Shown here piece after piece: positions 27,115 through 35,911 of a DNA stretch of 64,000 nt. The DNA comes from Bradyrhizobium sp. CCGB12 (GTDB taxonomy: Bacteria > Pseudomonadota > Alphaproteobacteria > Rhizobiales > Xanthobacteraceae). The notes beneath the pieces are model-generated. The model was not told where the DNA came from. It worked only from the letters and a program-made list of their open reading frames with translations, and did not search any database. The stretch is taken from assembly GCF_024199845.1 (NCBI RefSeq), contig NZ_JANADO010000001.1, positions 8,606,001 to 8,670,000 of the forward strand, written 5' to 3'. Numbering within the stretch: position 1 is the stretch's first letter; the number at the start of each line of letters is the position of its first letter. Both the position numbers and the translations under genes were made by a program.

Positions 27115-28224
27115 GTGAGTGAGTTGTCGACCGAGGCCCCGGCGCAGTCCGTAAAGCCGACGATCTTCTTCGATGGTGTGTCGAGCCGCAGGCGGCAGGT
27201 GACGCTGATGCTTGGTGACGCGCTTGGGATCGCCGAGGAGGGCGGGACGCCGGTTAGCTGGGCCTATGCCGATATCCGCCGCGCCGACAGTCCCGCCGGC
27301 GTTCTGCGTCTTGCCTGCATAACCGCGCCACCGCTGGCGCGGCTCGAGATCCGCGACGCCGCGCTGGCCGCCGACGTGACCGCCCGCTGCATGCGTCTCG
27401 ACGAGCACCAGACCTCGCGCCGCGGTGTCGCAAAAATCGTCGGCTGGTCGGTGGCTGCCGCGGTCTCCATCGTCTGCGTCGTGCTGTTCGGCGTCCCGCT
27501 CGCCGCGGATCGTCTGGCGCCGCTGGTGCCGAAGCCGGTCGAGCGGCGGATCGGCGATGCCGCCGAGGTGCAGATGAAGACCATCTTCGGCCGCAGCGTG
27601 TGCGAAGACCCCGCCGGCAAGGCCGCGTTCACGAAGCTCGTCAACCGCCTGCGCGATGCCGCCGGCCTCGACGACGATTCCATGACGGCGGGCGTGCTGC
27701 CGACAGCGGTCCCGAACGCGTTCGCGCTGCCGGGCGGCAAGGTGTTCGTGCTCAAGGGCCTGCTCGACAAGGCAGAGAACCCCGACGAGCTCGCCGGGAT
27801 TCTCGCCCACGAGCTCGGCCATCTCAAGCATCACGACAACATGCGCGGGCTGATCTACAACGGCGGCACCTCGTTCCTGATCGGCCTGTTGTTCGGCGAC
27901 GTCACCGGCTCATCCGCCGTGATCTTCGCCTCGCGCAGCCTGGTCGAAGCTTCCTACTCGCGCGAGGCCGAGACGGGCGCGGACACATTCGCCATCGACG
28001 TCATGCACGCGCTGGGCCGCTCGCCAAAACCCGCGGCCGAGCTGATGTTCCGCATCACCGGCAAGGAAGGCGGCGGCCTCACGTCGATCCTGGCGAGCCA
28101 TCCGCTCACCGAAGACCGGCTCGCGCGCATGACGAAGGAAGACCGTCCCGCCAGCGGCCCGCCCTTGCTGACGGACAAGGAATGGCAGGCGCTGAAGTTG
28201 ATTTGCGGCAGCGGGAAGATCTGA
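27115..28224 (+). CDS. M48-family membrane metallopeptidase
   Basis: 369 residues. A cytoplasmic N-terminal part is followed by one clear membrane helix (VAAAVSIVCVVLFGVPLAA) and then a peptidase domain with the zinc motif ILAHELGHLKHHD and a downstream YSREAETGAD that supplies the third zinc ligand. Membrane M48 enzymes (HtpX/Oma1/LoiP types) degrade damaged envelope proteins. GTG start at 27,115, only three bases after the DUF898 stop, so co-translated. Confidence 0.9.
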   Translation: MSELSTEAPAQSVKPTIFFDGVSSRRRQVTLMLGDALGIAEEGGTPVSWAYADIRRADSPAGVLRLACITAPPLARLEIRDAALAADVTARCMRLDEHQTSRRGVAKIVGWSVAAAVSIVCVVLFGVPLAADRLAPLVPKPVERRIGDAAEVQMKTIFGRSVCEDPAGKAAFTKLVNRLRDAAGLDDDSMTAGVLPTAVPNAFALPGGKVFVLKGLLDKAENPDELAGILAHELGHLKHHDNMRGLIYNGGTSFLIGLLFGDVTGSSAVIFASRSLVEASYSREAETGADTFAIDVMHALGRSPKPAAELMFRITGKEGGGLTSILASHPLTEDRLARMTKEDRPASGPPLLTDKEWQALKLICGSGKI

Positions 28225-28272
28225 AAGTTAGAGATTGATGAGATCAGGTTCGAATGCCGCAACGAGGGAGGT

Positions 28273-28424
28273 GTGCTCCCTCCCCCGCTTGCGGGGGAGG
28301 GTTGGGGAGAGGGTATCTCCGCAATCGAGAACCCCTAAGAGGAAAGAGCCCTCACCCGGCGCGGGGACGATGCTTCGCATCGCCCGGACGCGCCGACCTC
28401 TCCCGCAGGCGGGAGAGGTGCACC
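28273..28424. repeat. Interspersed CTCCCCCGC/GCGGGAGAG repeat (copy 3)
   Basis: CTCCCTCCCCCGCTTGCGGG opens it, CTCTCCCGCAGGCGGGAGAGG closes it, and GATGCTTCGCATCGCCCGG is inside. It is related in inner and end hairpins to the elements at 6,757 and 24,231. It fills the 28,225-28,464 gap between convergent genes. Confidence 0.82.
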
Positions 28425-28464
28425 GAGCCCGCGGCCGCCTGATTCAACCTAAGCCCATTCCGCT

Positions 28465-29094
28465 TTATCGCGTCCCGTAGGCGCGGTCGCCGGCATCGCC
28501 GAGGCCGGGCAGGATGAAACCGTTCTCGTCGAGGCCCTCGTCCACCGCCGCCGTCCAGATCGGGACGTCAGGATGTAAGCCGCGCAGCCGCTCCAGTCCT
28601 TCCGGCGCGGCGATCAGGCAGGCGAGGCGGATGTCCCTGGCGCCGCGTTCCTTCAGCCGGTCGATGGCCGCGACGGCCGTGTTGGCGGTGGCGACCACGG
28701 GCGTTACCACGATCGCAAGCCGCTCGCCGAGATCGGACGGCGATTTGAAGAAGTACTCGACCGCGGCAAAGCTCTGCGGCTCGCGATAGAGGCCGATATG
28801 GGCGATGCGGGCGGTCGGCACCAGATCCATCATGCCGTCGACGAAGGTCGTGCCGGCGCGCAGCATCGGCACGAACACCAGCTTCTTGCCGGCGATCTTG
28901 GCCGAGTGCATCGTCGCCAGCGGTGTCTCGATCACGGTATCGGCGAGCGGCAAATCGCGCGTCACCTCGTAGCACAGGAGCATGCCGATCTCCTTGATCA
29001 GCTCGCGGAAGGACTTGGTCGAGATGGATTTGTCCCGCACCAGCGTCAGCTTGTGCTGGACGAGGGGATGATCGACGATGGTGACGCCTTCCAT
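28465..29094 (-). CDS. upp: Uracil phosphoribosyltransferase (Upp / URC6-like)
   Basis: 209 residues with standard Upp length and order: [19 protein letters not shown] at the N-terminus and the uracil-binding [12 protein letters not shown] at the C-terminus. The PRPP loop, usually DPMLATGG, here reads [10 protein letters not shown], a clear departure. It is the last gene of a minus-strand group with DUF1688 (URC4) and a GTP-cyclohydrolase-II-like gene (URC1). In yeast the Upp relative URC6 acts with these in uracil catabolism rather than salvage. Whether it still makes UMP efficiently is uncertain because of the altered loop. Confidence 0.9.
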   Translation of the reverse strand: MEGVTIVDHPLVQHKLTLVRDKSISTKSFRELIKEIGMLLCYEVTRDLPLADTVIETPLATMHSAKIAGKKLVFVPMLRAGTTFVDGMMDLVPTARIAHIGLYREPQSFAAVEYFFKSPSDLGERLAIVVTPVVATANTAVAAIDRLKERGARDIRLACLIAAPEGLERLRGLHPDVPIWTAAVDEGLDENGFILPGLGDAGDRAYGTR

Positions 29095-29123
29095 GACGGG
29101 CTGCTCCTGAAATTCATCGCGTC

Positions 29124-29202
29124 GTCATTGCGAGCGCAGCGAAGCAATCCAGAGTCCCACCGCGGAAAGATGCTGGATTGCTTCGCTGCGCTCGCAATGA
29201 CG
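29124..29202. repeat. Interspersed GTCATTGCGAG...CTCGCAATGAC repeat (copy 3)
   Basis: GTCATTGCGAGCGCAGCGAA and TTCGCTGCGCTCGCAATGAC form the outer hairpin, with CCGCGGAAAGATGCTGGATT inside. It sits between upp and the DUF1688 gene, inside the URC gene group. Confidence 0.88.
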
Positions 29203-29230
29203 CGCGTGGTCGCAAATCTTTGTCCATGCT

Positions 29231-30463
29231 CTAAAACACCGTGCCGTCGCTGATCACCTTGAGCGGCGGCGCACCGTCGGGCCGGCGCGCAAACGCAATG
29301 GCGCGGCCCGCGGCCCAGGTGCCGCCTTCGAGAATGCTCGCGAGCGGTAAAGTCTCGGCCGTGCGGCCGAGCTTGGCGCGAACGAGTTCGGCCATCCGGT
29401 CGAGCAGCGCGACGGTCAGCGCGCGCCATTCGACGACGAGCAGCGAATCGACCGCATGCGCGCGCCCGGCATCGGCGGGATCGCGCAGGCGCAGCACCTC
29501 GTGATCGACGAACAGGCCGCCATTGCGATATTCGGCAAGCCCGGTCAGGCCGTCGATGTCGGTCACATCGAAGCCCGCGCGCTGCAGCGGCTCGATCAGC
29601 GAGTAGCTCAGCCATTGCGACAACTTGTGCAGTGGCACCAGCCCTGTCGTTTCGTCATTCGCCTTGATCGCCGGATGGCGCCAGCAATCGCCGAGCGGGA
29701 CGCCCGCGAGCTCCAGCCGCGACGGCCAGATCGGCCCAAGCTGGTTCAGCACCGCGGACAGGATCGCGGGCGCGGCAATGGCGCCGCTATTCGCCTGCGC
29801 GGCGATGTGATCGAACAGCCCGCCCGGCCGCGGCGTATCGCGCAGTCCGAACACGTCCGAGCGCCCGGCCACCAGCTTGCCCAGTCGTCGCAGCAGATCG
29901 ATGCGTCCCTCGAGGCCGAGCAACGGATTGGCGTCGGTCACTTGAAAAGCGGATGTAAGTGCGGCGAGCGGCAGTTGCGCGAGCGCGTCCGCTCTGAATG
30001 GTGCCCGGGCATCGCGAGAAAAGAGGCCACCTGAAAACATGTCGAGGCTCGCGATTGCGAGCCCCTCGGAGCGGCCGATGCTCTGTCCCGTCGTTGCGTC
30101 GTGGTATCGCCACGCCGCGCCCGCGCCGGCATCGAGCAGCACGCTGACGATGGCAAGGTCGAACTCCGCGCGCGCACGGGCCGCGCGATCAGGCCACGAT
30201 GCCGCGTCGGCAAGCCGTGCCCAGCGATCGACGCCGCCAAGCACAAAGTGCCGCCAGCGCGCGTGGAAGGGAATGTCCAGCGTTGGATAGGCCTTTCGCG
30301 TCACCGCGAGCACGGCCTCCGCGACGCCGTCCATGCGATCAAGATCAACAGTGAAATGGTTCAGCCCGCCGTCAAGGCCGAGCTCGAGCATCTGCCCGGC
30401 CCGCGCGCGAACCGCCGCTGCGGTGAGCAGCGCGCGCGCCTCTCGTTCCAAAGCTTCCGCCAT
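29231..30463 (-). CDS. URC4/Urg3-family protein (DUF1688), uracil catabolism
   Basis: About 410 residues from ATG 30,463 (MAEALEREARALLTAAAVR). Family-like blocks include LDGGLNHFTVDLDRMDGVAE and IPFHARWRHFVLGGVDRW. In Lachancea kluyveri URC4 is required with URC1 and URC6 for uracil breakdown; its chemistry is unknown. It starts seven bases after the stop of the URC1-like gene and is followed by upp, so all three URC components are in one group. Confidence 0.85.
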   Translation of the reverse strand: MAEALEREARALLTAAAVRARAGQMLELGLDGGLNHFTVDLDRMDGVAEAVLAVTRKAYPTLDIPFHARWRHFVLGGVDRWARLADAASWPDRAARARAEFDLAIVSVLLDAGAGAAWRYHDATTGQSIGRSEGLAIASLDMFSGGLFSRDARAPFRADALAQLPLAALTSAFQVTDANPLLGLEGRIDLLRRLGKLVAGRSDVFGLRDTPRPGGLFDHIAAQANSGAIAAPAILSAVLNQLGPIWPSRLELAGVPLGDCWRHPAIKANDETTGLVPLHKLSQWLSYSLIEPLQRAGFDVTDIDGLTGLAEYRNGGLFVDHEVLRLRDPADAGRAHAVDSLLVVEWRALTVALLDRMAELVRAKLGRTAETLPLASILEGGTWAAGRAIAFARRPDGAPPLKVISDGTVF

Positions 30464-30470
30464 CGCGTGA

Positions 30471-31727
30471 TCAGTATTTTTCCAGCGAACGTCCGACCAC
30501 GCCGCCCACATCCTTCTCCGGCGCGATGTCGGTCGAGTAATAGCCGGCCGCCTTCTTCGCGGCGATCTCGACATAGGCGTCGGCGGGGATCAGCTCCGGC
30601 GGGATCGGCACGCGCTCGACGATGTCGATGCCCTGAGAGGTCAGCGCGTCGTATTTCATGTCGCTCATCGACAGGAAGCGGTCGATGCGGGTCAATCCGA
30701 GCCAGTGGATGGTGTCGGGCATCAATTGCTGGAAGCGCGCGTCCTGGACACCGGCGACGCATTCGGTGCGCTCGAAATAGGCCGCGGCCGCGTCGCCGTC
30801 CTCCTGTCGTTTGCGGGCGTTGTAGACCAGGAATTTCGTGACCTCGCCGAGCGCGCGGCCTTCCTTGCGGTTGTAGACGACGAGCCCGAGCCCGCCCTCC
30901 TGTGCGCCGCGCGCGGATTCCTCGATGCCGTGGATCAGGTAGGGCCGGCAGGTGCAGATGTCGGACCCGAACACGTCGGAGCCGTTGCACTCGTCATGCA
31001 CGCGGCAAGTGATTTTTGTGCGATGGTCCGGCAGTTTTGTCACATCGCCGAACATGTAGACGGTGGTGCCGCCGATCGGCGGCAAGAACACTTTCATGTC
31101 CGGCCGCGTCACCAGCTCGGGGAACATACCGGCGGTCTGCTCGAACAGTGTGCGTCGCAGCTCGGTCTCGCTGGTGCCGAAGCGCTCTGCGAGGCCGGGC
31201 AGGTACCAGACCGGATCGATCGCGATCTTGACGACCGACACGCTGCCATTGGCATGCACGACCTCGCCGTCGGCGCGCAGCCGCTTTGCGGCGAGCGCCT
31301 CGCGGATCTCCGGCAGGTCGAGCCGCGCCCGCGTCACCGCGATGCTCGGGCGGATGTCGGCGCCTTCGGCGATCTCCTGGCGAAAGTTCTCCGCGACGAG
31401 ATGCCCCCAGGGATCCAGCGCGACGATTTTTGCGGGATCACTCCACTGCGGGAACGGGCCGATGGTCGCGGCCGGAAAGGTGTTGGTGAGATCGGGGCGC
31501 CTGATCGGATCGAGCGCGCCGGCGGACACCGCGAGCGCCCGGTACATCGCGTAGGAGCCACCATGGCTGCCGATCACGTTGCGATCCCCGGCGCGTGACA
31601 CCGTGCCGATGATCGGCCCCCTGGCACGGGCGTCCGCGGCGCCCCAGTGGATCGGGAAGGCGGCCTTCCGGCCCGGCTCCGGATGGGAGGTCAGGCGGAT
31701 GTGGTCGGTACGGTTCGCGCGGCTCAT
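30471..31727 (-). CDS. GTP cyclohydrolase II-like protein, URC1 type
   Basis: 418 residues. The zinc-binding Cys set of GTP cyclohydrolase II is present (DECNGSDVFGSDICTCRPY), with LGEVTKF and Arg-rich segments downstream. A ~200-residue N-terminal extension (SHPEPGRKAAFPIHWG onward) marks the URC1 type rather than riboflavin RibA. In the yeast URC pathway the product participates in opening a uracil nucleotide ring. It leads the three-gene URC group. Confidence 0.88.
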   Translation of the reverse strand: MSRANRTDHIRLTSHPEPGRKAAFPIHWGAADARARGPIIGTVSRAGDRNVIGSHGGSYAMYRALAVSAGALDPIRRPDLTNTFPAATIGPFPQWSDPAKIVALDPWGHLVAENFRQEIAEGADIRPSIAVTRARLDLPEIREALAAKRLRADGEVVHANGSVSVVKIAIDPVWYLPGLAERFGTSETELRRTLFEQTAGMFPELVTRPDMKVFLPPIGGTTVYMFGDVTKLPDHRTKITCRVHDECNGSDVFGSDICTCRPYLIHGIEESARGAQEGGLGLVVYNRKEGRALGEVTKFLVYNARKRQEDGDAAAAYFERTECVAGVQDARFQQLMPDTIHWLGLTRIDRFLSMSDMKYDALTSQGIDIVERVPIPPELIPADAYVEIAAKKAAGYYSTDIAPEKDVGGVVGRSLEKY

Positions 31728-32045
31728 GTCCAGGCTCCCAAAAAGCCAATGGCCCGCCGCTGGGACGGGCCTGGCTCGGTCGCGTTGCCAGTCGAGGATC
31801 CCGGCGACGCAAGCTCAATCCAACATATTGTAGCGGCCCTCGGCGACAGACAAGTTAATCGTGCGGGGCTGCCAGCGGTCGTTGCGGCGCCCGTCCGGAT
31901 CGGTAAACGACGCCAAAACGCAACCTATATCTATGTAATTGTTTGAATTTTTGAAGGGGCGGCTCCGCGCCATCCAAACAGGCGGCTGGATAAAACCTGC
32001 ATATTCGGACATATCGGGCGGATCGGCTCTGTCCCGGAGAACGCC
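31728..32045. other. Intergenic region between divergent URC1-type and threonine synthase-like genes
   Basis: The 318-bp gap has no coding frame I trust. It turns AT-rich at about 31,905-31,990 (CTATATCTATGTAATTG, then TTTGAATTTTTGAA), fitting promoters for one or both divergent genes. I see no clear operator palindrome or riboswitch. Confidence 0.4.
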
Positions 32046-33173
32046 ATGCCCACCGCCAGCTACATCGATCCCCGTAACGGCAAGCTCTATCCGCTCGACC
32101 AGCCGCGCTGGTGCTCGGACGAGCGCACGCCGCTGCTGGTGACACCGGGAACGGGGATCTCGCGTGACGATATCGACCGCGGCACGCGCTCGCTATGGCG
32201 CTATCGGGCGGCGCTGCCGGTCGAGATCAAGAATCCGATCACGCTGGGCGAAGGCTGCACGCCGCTGGTTCAGCAGAGCTGGGGTGAGCTGCGCCCGTTC
32301 TTCAAGCTCGAATGGTTTAACCCGACCGGCAGCTTCAAGGACCGCGGCTCGGCGGTGATGCTGTCCTTCCTGCGCCAGATCGGCGTCGATGCCATCCTGG
32401 AAGACTCTTCCGGCAACGGCGGCTCGTCCATGGCGGGCCTCGGTGCCGCCGGCGGCATGCGCGTGAAGATCCTTGCGCCGGCCTCGACATCGCCGGCCAA
32501 GATCGCGCAGGTGCGTGCTTACGGCGCGACGGTGCAGCTGGTCGAAGGCCCGCGCGAGGAGTCGGAGGCCGAGGCGATCCGCCAGTCGAGCCGGACGTTT
32601 TATGCCAGCCACAATTGGCAACCGTTCTTTCTCGAAGGCACCAAGTCGCTCGCCTATGAAATCTGGGAGGACCTTGGCTTTCGCGCGCCCGACAACGTCA
32701 TCGTTCCCGTCGGTGCCGGCAGCAGCCTGCTCGGTTGCGCCTTCGGCTTCCGCGAGCTGCTGAAAGCCGGGCAGATATCGAAGCTGCCGCGGCTGTTCGC
32801 GGCGCAGCCGCTGAATTGCTCGCCGATCGATGCGAGCTTTCGGGCCGGCGTCGATACGCCGGTCACGCGGGACGTGAACAAGACCATCGCCGAAGGCACC
32901 GCCATCAAGAACCCGCTGCGTCTGCGCGAGATCATCGGCGCCTTGCGCGAGAGTGGCGGCGGCACCATCGCGCTCACCGAGGACGAGATCGTCGCCGCCC
33001 TGCGGCGCCTCGCGCGGCAAGGATTGTTCGCCGAGCCGACCAGCGCCAGCGCGGCTGCGGCGCTGGAAAAACTGTCCGGCGCAGGCACCATCAAGGCGAA
33101 CGAGACCACGGTGGCGGTGCTCACCGGCACCGGCCTGAAGGCCGCAACGACGGTGGCCGATCTCGTGCAATAG
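32046..33173 (+). CDS. Threonine synthase-like PLP enzyme
   Basis: 375 residues of the fold-II PLP family. The PLP-binding Lys is in FNPTGSFKDRGSA, with SSGNGGSSMAG and the phosphate-binding VPVGAGSSLLG. An N-terminal segment with CSDERTPLLV resembles the short zinc-like leader of archaeal threonine synthases, though only one Cys is seen there. Reaction is likely O-phosphohomoserine to threonine, or another beta/gamma elimination. It is isolated from other threonine genes, so a paralogous role is possible. Confidence 0.82.
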   Translation: MPTASYIDPRNGKLYPLDQPRWCSDERTPLLVTPGTGISRDDIDRGTRSLWRYRAALPVEIKNPITLGEGCTPLVQQSWGELRPFFKLEWFNPTGSFKDRGSAVMLSFLRQIGVDAILEDSSGNGGSSMAGLGAAGGMRVKILAPASTSPAKIAQVRAYGATVQLVEGPREESEAEAIRQSSRTFYASHNWQPFFLEGTKSLAYEIWEDLGFRAPDNVIVPVGAGSSLLGCAFGFRELLKAGQISKLPRLFAAQPLNCSPIDASFRAGVDTPVTRDVNKTIAEGTAIKNPLRLREIIGALRESGGGTIALTEDEIVAALRRLARQGLFAEPTSASAAAALEKLSGAGTIKANETTVAVLTGTGLKAATTVADLVQ

Positions 33174-33302
33174 GGCGATGGGTTCGCGCGCGCCGCGAGA
33201 GCGCGGCGCGTGCGGTCGAGAAGAGATCCTGCCGGAATGCGTTGAACCTTCGATGTCCGCCGCCAGCCTCATGAAGACCGACCTTGAGCAAAGGAGAGTT
33301 CC

Positions 33303-34109
33303 ATGATCGCACAGGATCCGTTTGCAGGTTTCAAGGCCATCCAGAAGGAAGCCTGGTCGCTGTTCACACCGATGGAGGTCTTCACCACACCGGCCGCCGC
33401 CAAGCTCGTCAGCTTTGCCGGCGCTGCCGCTGGCCAGAGGCTTCTCGACGTTGGATGCGGCACCGGCGTCGTCGCGATCACGGCGGCGCGCCGCGGTGCG
33501 AAGGTGAGGGGTCTCGACCTGTCGCCCGTCCTGATCGAGCGGGCCCGCGAGCACGCAGAGCTGATGAATCTCGATGTCGGCTTCACCCAGGGCGATGCCG
33601 AAAGCCTGCCCTACGGGGACAACGAGTTCGACGTGGTACTCAGCCAGTTCGGCCACATGTTCGCGCCGCGTCCGGATGTGGCCATTGGCGAGATGCTGCG
33701 CGTGCTGAAGCCCGGCGGCACCATCGCCTTCTCCACCTGGCCGCCGCATCTCTATGTCGGACGCATGTTCGCCCTGGTCGGCCGCCACCTGCCGCCGCCC
33801 GAGGGCGTGGCATCACCGGTGTTGTGGGGCGATCCGAAGATCGTGGCCGAGCGCCTCGCGGGCAAGGCGAGGGACCTCTCCTTCGAGGTCGACATCATGA
33901 CGCCCTCCGCGCTCAGTCCGCAGCATTTCCGCCGCACCATGGAAGCGACGATCGGACCCTTGATCAGGCTCGTTGCCCAGTACAAGGACGAGCCGGACAA
34001 GCTGCGCGGCTTTCGCAGCGAGTTCGAGGCGTTGATCTCCGAATATTTCGACGGCAGCAGCAACGTGATGCGCCAGCAGTTTCTAATGACAAAGGCAAGG
34101 AAGGTGTGA
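33303..34109 (+). CDS. Class I SAM-dependent methyltransferase
   Basis: 268 residues. SAM motif I is LLDVGCGTGVVAITAARRG, motif II acid is GLDLSP, and a post-motif (QGDAESLPYGDNEFDVVLS) is typical of UbiE/Methyltransf_11 enzymes. The methyl acceptor cannot be told. ATG 33,303 follows AAAGGAGAG at optimal distance. Confidence 0.9.
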   Translation: MIAQDPFAGFKAIQKEAWSLFTPMEVFTTPAAAKLVSFAGAAAGQRLLDVGCGTGVVAITAARRGAKVRGLDLSPVLIERAREHAELMNLDVGFTQGDAESLPYGDNEFDVVLSQFGHMFAPRPDVAIGEMLRVLKPGGTIAFSTWPPHLYVGRMFALVGRHLPPPEGVASPVLWGDPKIVAERLAGKARDLSFEVDIMTPSALSPQHFRRTMEATIGPLIRLVAQYKDEPDKLRGFRSEFEALISEYFDGSSNVMRQQFLMTKARKV

Positions 34110-34163
34110 GGACGAGATCTCGGTCCAATTCCTTCTCCCCTTACAAAGGGGAGAGGGAAGAGA

Positions 34164-34979
34164 TCACTCCTTCAGATGATTCACGCGCTTCACCCACGCT
34201 CGCACGTCGGCGAGCACGGCGGGAAGCACCGCCTTGGCCTCCGCCACCGTCATGCCGGGCTTGATGCGGGGATCGTAGAGCAAATTGAGGATGTACTGGT
34301 CGTAGACGTCGAAATAGCCCATCGAGACGTTGTCGTTGAACATGGTCCAGGGCACGCTCGCGGTGTCGTTGATCGGCCCGAGCGATTGCAAGAGCTCCTC
34401 ATAGGCGCAGTCGAGGAAGACGAAATCGCCGTTGTCGACGGTGAGGATGACGTCGGAGTGCTCGATCTCGAAATTGTCGTTCTTGCGGAAGCCGGACAGG
34501 CATTGCGGATCGAGCGAGGTGCGGATCTCGCGCGCTTTCTCGGCGCCGTAGAAGCTGGTGAGGGTGCGGTAGAGGTCGCGGTCGCGCACGAGCTTGACCC
34601 GCACATTTGCGGCCTCGCTGGTGTCGGTCATGGCGATGTCGAGGTGCTGCACGCGCGTGGCGATGTCGCTCACGACCCTCGCAAGCTGCGTCCTGCGATC
34701 GGCGCGATCGCTCTCGGCGTACACGCGCACCGGCCCGTCGAACTTGCGGATACGGTCGACGCGGCCGGCGAGGTGGTATTCGGCGCCGAACGCCGTCTTC
34801 AGGAAGCCTTCGACGATCTCGCCGTCAGAAAAACTCTTCCTCTCGGAGCGCTGACGCGACGTGATCGCCGGCAATTCACCCGCGGCAGCCGCGATCACGG
34901 TGTCGGGCACCGATGTGAGTGCAGCGAGCGCCAATAGGGTAATGCGAAGGCCAAGCGAGGGCGGATTCATTGCGCTCAT
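34164..34979 (-). CDS. DUF2927 secreted protein
   Basis: About 271 residues from the ATG at 34,979. A signal peptide is visible (LRITLLALAALTSVPDTVIA). The DUF2927 body includes FSDGEIVEGFLKTAFGAEYH and CAYEELLQSLGPIND. Function unknown; members are exported and sometimes called putative peptidases. It lies between a methyltransferase and an L,D-transpeptidase gene without clear operon links. Confidence 0.8.
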   Translation of the reverse strand: MSAMNPPSLGLRITLLALAALTSVPDTVIAAAAGELPAITSRQRSERKSFSDGEIVEGFLKTAFGAEYHLAGRVDRIRKFDGPVRVYAESDRADRRTQLARVVSDIATRVQHLDIAMTDTSEAANVRVKLVRDRDLYRTLTSFYGAEKAREIRTSLDPQCLSGFRKNDNFEIEHSDVILTVDNGDFVFLDCAYEELLQSLGPINDTASVPWTMFNDNVSMGYFDVYDQYILNLLYDPRIKPGMTVAEAKAVLPAVLADVRAWVKRVNHLKE

Positions 34980-35066
34980 CGTCGTGCGACGCTGCCGCAT
35001 TCGCCGCCTGCGCACAAGTCCGCAAATTCACGCGCCCTGCGGGTTCCCGCCGCAGTCGCCAGCCGG

Positions 35067-35645
35067 CTAGTTCCTCAGCACCACGACCGTGGTACCGACC
35101 CCGACGCGGCCATAGAGGTCGGTGACGTCGTCATTGGTCATGCGGAAGCAGCCCGAGGACACGGCCTGGCCGATCGTCTCAGGCTCGTTGGAGCCGTGGA
35201 TGCGGTACAGCGTCGAGCCCAGATACATCGCGCGCGCGCCGAGCGGATTGTCGATGCCGCCTTTCATGTGGCGCGGCAGGTCGGGCCGGCGGGCCAGCAT
35301 CTGCGACGGCGGCGTCCAGTCCGGCCATTCCTTCTTGGCGGTGATCCTGTGCACCCCGCCCCAGCGGAAGCCGTCGCGGCCGACACCGATGCCGTAGCGC
35401 AGCGCCTGGCCGTTCTGGAGCACCAAATAGAGCCGGCGCTCGCCTGTGTTCACCACGATCGTGCCGGGCGCGTAATTGGTCGGATACATCACGGTGGAGC
35501 GGGGAATCGGGCTCGCGCCGCCGCCGCCGAGAAAGCCGGTTGAGCTGGTGCCCGTGAAATCTATCATCCCCGCCGCGGATGCGTCGGCCGCGCCAGCCAG
35601 CAAGAGCGCCATTGCGGTCATCGGCGCGGCAAAAATCCGGATCAT
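35067..35645 (-). CDS. L,D-transpeptidase (ErfK/YbiS/YhnG family)
   Basis: About 192 residues. Signal peptide up to AADASAAG, then the YkuD fold with YRIHGSNEPETIGQAVSSG and the catalytic CFRM. It forms 3-3 peptidoglycan cross-links or anchors proteins to peptidoglycan in the periplasm. Start MIRIFAAP at 35,645 is preferred over 35,660. A Gly-rich linker follows the signal. Confidence 0.92.
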   Translation of the reverse strand: MIRIFAAPMTAMALLLAGAADASAAGMIDFTGTSSTGFLGGGGASPIPRSTVMYPTNYAPGTIVVNTGERRLYLVLQNGQALRYGIGVGRDGFRWGGVHRITAKKEWPDWTPPSQMLARRPDLPRHMKGGIDNPLGARAMYLGSTLYRIHGSNEPETIGQAVSSGCFRMTNDDVTDLYGRVGVGTTVVVLRN

Positions 35646-35911
35646 TGTTTCCCCCAGCAAGAAATCGATTCAATGAAAGCCACAGGCCATATTTGCGGGC
35701 ATTTCGCAAGCCACGGCCCCGTGAGGGAGGCCATGCTCAGCGATCGGCGTTACCAATTCGGCAACCCCGCCAATTTGCCGAAAAGAATTAGCCAAACCGG
35801 CGCATCGTCGCGCGGGGCAGGGCAGCGATGGCGGCTATTGCTTTGACGGATCGCGCGAACAATGATTGATCGAACGGATATCTGGACAATGCCGATCGCG
35901 GGAGCCTTGGG

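Noticed and set aside
25996..27834. 612-residue minus-strand frame over DUF898 and M48 genes
   Set aside because: The plus-strand genes have membrane helices and the HELGH zinc motif; this frame has none and is His/Arg-rich like antisense of GC-rich genes.
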